The notes beneath the pieces are model-generated. The model was not told the origin of the DNA. It saw nothing but the letters and a program-made list of their open reading frames with translations, and searched no databases. Positions 57,406 through 64,000 of a stretch of DNA of 64,000 bases are shown in pieces (position 1 is the first letter of the stretch; every line of letters starts with the position of its first letter). Where the stretch lies: positions 31,550,001-31,614,000 of the forward strand of contig JAIVEN010000001.1 of the NCBI GenBank assembly GCA_026686845.1, written 5' to 3'. This DNA comes from Adenanthera pavonina (Eukaryota; Streptophyta; Magnoliopsida; Fabales; Fabaceae). The position numbers and the translations under genes are program-made.

Positions 57406-60400
57406 ATGAGCAATTCAGAGACTTCTCCTATCACTCCTCTCTTAGCTATCACTTGATCCTCCTTATTTGTTCTTCATGATTTCAAATCTCCATTTAATTA
57501 CTTGGTTTGGAGTGCTATGGTCTTCCCTATTATTAAGGGGCATAATCTGGATGGCCATTTGACTAGTGAAACACCTTGTCCTCCTGAGTTTACCCTTGTT
57601 GAAGGTGCAGTAAGGAAGAATCCCAAATTTACTGAATGGGTCTCTATTGATCATCTTTTAATAGGTTGGCTTCTAAAAGCAATGAGCCTTGATGTTGCCT
57701 CTTAATTGATTGGATGCAAAACAGCTCGAGAACTTTGGCAATCTGCCAAGGATTTAACTAGCTCATAGTCCCGATCTCGTGTCACACTCTATCAAAGTGA
57801 AATGCATAGGTTGCACAAAGGAGCTCTCATAATGGAGCAGTAATTGACCAAGGTGAAAAGTCCTGCAAATCAGCTATCAATTGTCGGAGTTGAAGTTCTA
57901 TTTCATGATCTTGTCACTTTAAGTCTATTAGGACTTGATATGGAGTACAATGCAATCATCGTCTAACTTGTAGACAAGAAGGATCTAACATGGATAGACC
58001 TTCAAATGACTCTTTTAACTTTTGAAAGTTTATTGGAACAATTAAATGCCCTCTCTAATCTGAGCCTTAATCATTCAGTCAGTGTTGTGACACACTCTTT
58101 AAGAGTATACAAAAATTATGATTTAGGTCGACAACTAAGGCATAGGCAATCTTGGCGTGGATTTGGTAACAGAGGCTATCATGTCAATCATGGTCAAGGT
58201 CATGCAAATTTTCATAATAGTAATTGACCAATGTGCCAAGTTTGCTCCAAAGTAGGACATCTTGCCAGTGATTGTTTCTATTGTTTTGATAGAAATTACA
58301 ACAATGGAGGTCGATGAACTACAAATTCTAACAACAATTTCCAAGCCTATCTTGCAACACCAAGCATTGTCAGTGATTCTTCTTGGTATTTAAATAGTGG
58401 CACAAATGCACATATTACCAATGATGTGAACCAGAGGGACTATGTCAATGCAACTAGTGGTAAGCTCAAATTAATTACTATTAGTGGTGAAAAATTGTTT
58501 GTCACACATATTGGTGATATTGTTGTCACTTGTGGTTCTAAACATTTTATTCTTAAGGATGCCTTCTGTGTTCCTGAAGCCCCAAAGAATTTAATTAGTG
58601 TTTACCATTTCTCTATTGATAACAATGTGGGTGTTGAATTTTTACACAAAATCTGTCTTGTGAAGGATTGAACAATAGGGACAATACACGCTAGGGGAGA
58701 CTTCAAGAGGTGCTTTACAAGCTTAGTGAGATAGCTAAGATTTTCTCATCAAGACAAGAGTATCAAGTTCATTTACTGGAGAAGAGACATGAAGAAAAGT
58801 ATGAAGATAATTTTGAAAATAAAAATTCAAGCATTACAGATATAGAACTTTGGCATAGAAAAAATTTTGTACCAAGTTTTGTCATCTTGCAATGTAAAGT
58901 TGAAGCATAATGAAAAACTTACTTTCTATGAAGCCTACTAGTATGGAAAATCCCGTTATCTCCCTTTTAATAACTCTAGTTCACATGTTGATTTTCCTCT
59001 TGAACTAATATACTCAAACATTTGGGGTCCTTTACCATTGTCTTCAATTAGTAGTTCATAGTTATATATTATATTTGTTGATGATCACAATCGATATACA
59101 TGGCTCTTTCCTCTTAAACACAAGAGTGAAGCCTTAAATGCCTTTTTACATTTTAAAAACTTAGTGAAAATAAGTTTGAGTGTAAAATAAAATGTCTCTA
59201 AGCTGATGGTGGTGGAGAATTTCATGCTTTTGTTCCATATTTACAACAAAATAGAATAGATTTTAGAATGTCTTGTCCTTACACTTCTGCACAGAATGAC
59301 TGTGCAGAAATGAAACATAGACATGTTATGGAACTTGGATTAACTCTTCTTGCACAAGCCAAGATGCCCCTACATTACTAGCAAGATGCTTTTCAAACTG
59401 CAGTCTATCTGATTAATAGACTTCCTACATATGTGTTAAATGGATATACTCCTTTGACTCAATTATATAATGTCAATGTTGATTATAAGTCTTTAAAGGT
59501 CTTTGCATGTGCTTGTTACCCATGCCTTAAGCCTTATAACCTCCATAAAATGCAGTTTAGAAGTCAGAAATATGTGTTCTTGGGAAACTCTATGGCACAT
59601 AAGGGATTTAAATGTCTCTCCTCCATAGGATGAATCTCCATTTCATGACATGTTATCTTAAATGAAAATGATTTCCCTTTTGCAGGTAGTTTTCTAAATC
59701 GCAGAATTGCTCCTACAAAGATCTTCACTCTCACATAGACACTACCTATCCCATTCCACAATCATGAAGAGTGAGAAGGTCTTGTTATTCCAGTCTTGCC
59801 TCAAAAATCAACTCTTGCAATTTCAATTCCCTCACTATTACATAATTCTAGTTCATTATCTATTGATATTTCAACTAATACTGGTACTAATGATGAAAAT
59901 GCCAATCAAGATCAAGTCACAAGTGTTGATAACAATTCTAAACAAGACATTTGTCATCCTGTAGAACTAGTCTCTCATCCTATGATTACTAGGAGCAAAG
60001 CATGTATATAAAAGATTAAGCAACCTTATGTTGGATACATTCAATTAGGTCATAACAATGATTCTGAACCTAGATCAGTTCAAGTTTTGACAAAAAAACC
60101 ATGGAAAAGAGTAATGTAAGTAGAGTTTGATGCTCTTATTAGAAATGAAACTTGGGATCTAGTTCCTTCTCCAACTAATCAACATGTAGTTGGGTGCAAA
60201 TAGATTTTTAAAGCAAAGTATAATCCTGATGGTTCAGTTTATAAATACAAAGCTCAATTGGTGGCAAAAGATTTCCAACAGGATCCAGGAGTTGATTTTT
60301 CTAAGACATTCAATCCAGTCATTAAGGCAACTACAATTAAGCTGGTTTTAACTCTTGCTATTTGCAATAATTGGGTGATAAGGCAGATAGATATGAACAT

Positions 60401-60559
60401 GTTCTTAAATGGCTATTTATAGGAAACTATTTATATCCAATAACCTGAAGGTTTTGTATATTCCAAGTTTCCTACTCATGTTTGCAAACTCAAGAAGGCA
60501 CTATATGGCCTTAAACAAGCTCTACGAGCTTGGTTTGACAAATTGAAGGTAGCTCTTAT
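57406..60559 (+). pseudogene. Copia gag-pol, heavily mutated and truncated
   Basis: From ATG 57406 (MSNSETSPITPLL). The gag core contains TARELWQSAKDLTSS and VTLYQSEMHRLHKGALIMEQ. A CCHC knuckle CQVCSKVGHLASDC lies at 58233-58274. The protease reads SSWYLNSGTNAHITND (about 58380), with Asn where the catalytic Asp belongs. Integrase pieces: IFVDDHNRYTWLFPL (about 59065), SADGGGEFHAF (about 59200) and CAEMKHRHVMELGLTLLAQA (about 59305). Reverse transcriptase pieces: NETWDLVPSPTNQHVVGCK, KAQLVAKDFQQDPGVDFSKT, RQIDMNMFLNGYL and LKKALYGLKQALRAWFDKLK, ending at 60559 before the YVDD region. Many stops and frameshifts are present. The copy is old and inactive. Confidence 0.9.
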
Positions 60560-61336
60560 TGTTGGAGATTGTGCCCTAGACCAATCATTGTATTATGAAC
60601 ATTATACTTTATTATGAAAAAATGTGTTTTTTCTTTTATTACATTATTATATTATTTGCATGTTTATCTTTATAATAATATCCTTGGATAAATCATTTTC
60701 TCCTAAATGTCCCTAATCAATCATCTTTGTGGGAACAATAATGAATTAAGGTTAGTATGATTTTGCTTGATAATTATGTATTAAGATACAAATCAAAATC
60801 ATAAGCTCCTATTAGGGAATAGGCAATGGATCGACCTATTATGAGATAATTGCAAGGATCAAGTCATAAGTATATCTCATATACAACCGTGTCACTAAGC
60901 CTTTAAACTTAAGATCACCATGGCTTCCTACATGGGGAATACTATACTTTGACATAGTCAAAAGTCACCTTTAGTCGGGAGATCATAAATGCTATGATCG
61001 GGCATAATAGAACTCATGTGGAGGAAGATGAATGGTCAAGATGGAATTTGTCCCTCTAATTAATGAAGAGATATATCTGGGCCCCTCGATGAGTGAGACT
61101 AAGAAATGCATGGCCGTACTCAAATGGAAGAGTTTCCATTTGTTCTGTCAGTCTACTTAGAGATCGAGAAAGTGATGGTCGAGTAAAATGAGGATGACAT
61201 TTCCATGCCTCATACTTGACCCATATATCATGAAACAAAAGGGATGTGATCGGGTTATATGATAGGTTATATCGGATCACCAATCTCATATAACTTGGGT
61301 AGTCACAATGTGTTGCTAGAAGCCACTTGTGACTTG

Positions 61337-63189
61337 TGTTGAAACAAGAGTTTTGATGATTCCAAACCAACATTCAAGAGCTTGGATTAAAGATATCAAA
61401 GGAGAGCAAAGCTGTTTCAAGTGAAGATTTTCTGAGTACTTGCTGTTAGATCTTTTGTAGGATCCTTAGTTTTTGTCATGACTGGGTAAAAGATTTTAAT
61501 TTGAAGAAAAGAAGTTTTCAAACTTTGATTTTATGTTAAATCTTCAAATATTTGAAAAACACCCACAAACAGACGATGGTTGAAAGTTTAAGCTAAACTG
61601 TCAAGTTGGAAATTCGAACTTTGCCTTTGGAAATTCGAATTTCGAGCTAAAACTAAATAAGTCTGAAGAGATGGCTCTCTGTCAGACGAATTTTGGTTGT
61701 TCAAAATTCGAATTTTCATCTAGTCTGAAAAGAGGCCTTTTGCTAACAGACGAACTTTACACTTTCAAAATTCGAATTTCAAGTAAAATGAAGTTTGTAA
61801 AAACCAAAGAAATTCGTCTGAAACTATGATAAAGTGCATCTAAAATCAAAATGAAATTGAGTTTGATGAATGCTCTCTGACAGACGAATTTTGAACTTCC
61901 AACATTCAAATTTTCATATAAGTCTGAAAGATGCTTCTTTGCAACAGACGAACTTTGAGTCTTCAAAATTCAAATTTCAAACAAAACAAAACTTGAGAAA
62001 ATGGAAGAAATTCGTCTGAAACTATGTTAAAGTTCACCTAAGATCAAGAGTGATTTACTGCTCTCTGACAGACGAACTTTGTACATTGAAATTCGAATTT
62101 CAGAAGCTAAGTTCTTGAGTCTATTGAAATGAAACATTGACATACGAATGATAAGAACTTGCAACATTCGAATGATGAAATTGGTCTGAAAAGAGTTTCT
62201 CTGACAGACGAATTTCACCCTTTTAAAATTTGAATTTTGAAGAAAGTAACCTACTATGTCCCTTTAAACGTTCAATAGACATTCGAATTTTGGGGATCCA
62301 AAATTCGAATTTCGAAGGCACTGTAGAAAATTGAAAACACTGTTCACACTTAATCGAAAAACTTTCTTCTTGAAAATTCGTATGTCACTTTGTGAAAATA
62401 TTTTGTAAGTTTCAAAATTCGAATTTCACTTCATGAACAGACGAACTTCGTGCTGTAACGTTGGAAGTTTTAATCTTCGGTTCCTTCGAAATTCGTCTGT
62501 TGGCCAACCAAAATTCGAATTTCAGTATGTCAGAAACATTAAATGCGGTTGGTAAACGGATAGTTTTTCAGTGTAACCGTTGAATAACTTCCCTAACCGA
62601 TAGATTTAGTCTCTAACGGATATATGAGACCTAAATCTATAAATACAACATCATTTGAAGTTGTGGGTAACGAATCAAACTTGTATATACTGAATTTCTG
62701 CTGAATCTTCTTCTCAAAAGCTTTTACCCTCTTAACTTCTAAACTTGTACTTAAACTTTCATATTCGCTCCTTACAAGAGAGTTATTTCATTGTAATCAA
62801 TCTATTCTTCATCTGGGAGATAGATTTACTTGTGAGGGGTATTCACAAGGGGATTGGGAAGCACATTGTGAAAGTGCTTAGAGTGTTTGAGAGAGCTCCA
62901 GAAACAGAGCATACTCATGTACTGCGGCTTTAGCAAGAAGCCCACTGAAATTCTTGCTGTATAGTGGATAAATCTCAAGAGGTGTCTTGGGGACTGGATG
63001 TAGGTCAAGTGAATAGACCGAACCAGGATAAATCACTGACTTCTCTTCTCCTTATCTTTACTTTTCACCTTGCTCTATTTTACACATTGTTTTCATTATA
63101 CTGTGATATCTTCACTTACTTCACTTTGTGCAGAAAAACTTCAAACTTCCCAATTCACCCCCCCTCTTGGGAAGTCAGCCCTGCTAACA
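61337..63189 (+). mobile_element. SIRE-family solo LTR, 1853 bp
   Basis: Exact TSD acttg (61332-61336 and 63190-63194). It starts TGTTGAAACAAGAGTTTTGA and ends CCCCCCCTCTTGGGAAGTCAG...CTAACA. By eye it contains seven direct CAGACGAA (61683, 61747, 61881, 61945, 62069, 62205, 62438) and three inverted TTCGTCTG (61813, 62011, 62492), interspersed with AAAATTCGAATTT. It closely resembles the LTR at 34136. Confidence 0.93.
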
Positions 63190-63796
63190 ACTTGTGGATT
63201 CAATAGTGTTATTAGCTCACTACCGACATCATAGGGGCCCATAGGGTCGCACATAAGAGCAGACCAACTCGAGCTAAAATGTTCAGATTCATTGAATCTA
63301 AAATGTATCTAGATTCAATGAATTTAACATTCAATTTAGAGTGATTGAATTTTATACACATATATATTTGATATATATATATTATCAAATTTGGAGCATA
63401 TATTTATGTTTGATATATTATATATTTGATATATATATTATATCATTTCGAAATATATATATATTTTTTATTCAAATCAATTTAAATGAATTAGTTTTAA
63501 ATTTAATTCTATGTGATATATTTAAATTTAAATTAATGTCATAATCTAAATTTGATTCAAATTTGATTCTAGATTTAGATGAGATAGTTGGTTTAGATAT
63601 TATTCTATTGGATAGATTTAAATCTAAACTAATCTATTTAATTAAGATTTAATTTAATTTAAATAATTGATTTAAATTAATCAAATAATAAATCTTATCT
63701 ATATAATTATATAGATTAGGTTTATTATATATAGAATCAAAAGAGAATCTCTACTAACCCTAGAGATTGAGTGGCCGCACACTCACACGGAGAAAG

Positions 63797-63955
63797 TGTA
63801 CGGATGAACAGAGGCTATACGGACAAACAACAAAACTGTACGGATGAACAAAGAAAGTGTACAAATGAATTGTGAACTGTATGGATGAACAGCGAACTGT
63901 ACGAATGAACAGCAAGACTGTATGGACAAATAGCAGAACTATACAGACATACAGA
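63797..63955. repeat. 20-21-bp tandem array TGTACGGATGAACA
   Basis: Eight degenerate copies of TGTACGGATGAACA start at 63797, 63816, 63838, 63858, 63878, 63898, 63919 and 63940, spaced 19-22 bases. It lies inside the last LTR-type element. Confidence 0.85.
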
Positions 63956-64000
63956 CATTTGCAAACAGAGGTGCTAGCATGCCATTCGAGTTGGACTCAC

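Larger units (their letters stand above)
57100..60559 (+). mobile_element. Second Copia retrotransposon, non-SIRE, 3'-truncated
   Basis: The LTR 3' part ends about 57378, followed by a primer binding site, gag, protease, integrase and the first part of reverse transcriptase. It is cut at 60559 by the LTR-type element starting TGTTGGAGATTGTGCC. Its 5' LTR start is not defined and no 3' LTR is in the window. Gag and primer site differ from the SIRE copy. Confidence 0.85.
60560..64000 (+). mobile_element. LTR-type element, start only, unclassified
   Basis: Starts abruptly at TGTTGGAGATTGTGCCCTAG inside the Copia reverse transcriptase and continues to the window end. It holds no protein-coding sequence. 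TGTTGGAGATTGTGCCCTAGAC is a typical plant LTR start, so this is probably a long LTR or a large non-autonomous (LARD-like) element. It is interrupted by the SIRE solo LTR at 61337-63189. AT-rich ATATAT tracts (63358-63470) precede the tandem repeat near the window end. Confidence 0.55.

Noticed and set aside
63797..63955. CRISPR-like short repeats
   Set aside because: About 14-bp degenerate repeat with 6-7-bp gaps; a minisatellite in a plant LTR element.

Overview
ORGANISM. This is nuclear DNA of a flowering plant, probably a dicot with a large, AT-rich, transposon-packed genome. Everything identifiable is a plant transposable element: CACTA, Helitron, MULE with plant mobile domain, PIF/Harbinger, hAT, SIRE-type and other Copia, and Gypsy solo LTRs. 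No convincing host gene, rRNA, tRNA, CRISPR or bacterial-type operon was seen. I cannot name the species. LAYOUT. 1-7274: right part of a minus-strand CACTA element whose TNP2-like transposase is cut by the left window edge. 7275-11184: 3' part of a SIRE-lineage Copia (degenerate repeat region, broken extra ORF, polypurine tract, unusually short LTR). 11185-31296: a minus-strand Helitron. It holds a RepHel gene (22715 down to 11185) and upstream of it an RPA-like gene (31188 down to about 24771). It is interrupted by a Gypsy solo LTR (13031-17109, itself holding a SIRE solo LTR at 14591-16206) and by a MULE with a plant-mobile-domain gene (about 25.1-30 kb). 31297-38997: a two-gene PIF/Harbinger element, with a SIRE solo LTR (34136-35995) inside its Myb-like ORF. 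41216-47197: a hAT-like element with GC-rich ends carrying a deleted SIRE Copia (41352-46663). 47654-51219: a second hAT-like non-autonomous element carrying a Gypsy solo LTR (48894-51164). 52973-about 57 kb: a hAT element with a decayed transposase. About 57.1-60559: a second, non-SIRE Copia truncated in its reverse transcriptase. 60560-64000: the start of another LTR-type element, holding a further SIRE solo LTR (61337-63189). HOW IT FITS TOGETHER. Insertion order can be read from target-site duplications (TSDs): gaatt around 14591-16206, aacaa around 13031-17109, gtgag around 34136-35995, acttg around 61337-63189, ctaaa around 48894-51164, taa (actaa) around the PIF element, and 7/8 matches around both hAT-like elements. 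Removing the Gypsy solo LTR and one TSD copy rejoins the Helitron ORF in frame. The most distinctive signal is the SIRE LTR family. Its LTRs of about 1.6-1.9 kb carry a dispersed array of the 8-mer CAGACGAA, in both orientations, with the palindrome AAATTCGAATTT; one LTR copy of only 330 bp lacks the array. All assignments come from reading the sequence and from remembered family motifs; no database search was run.
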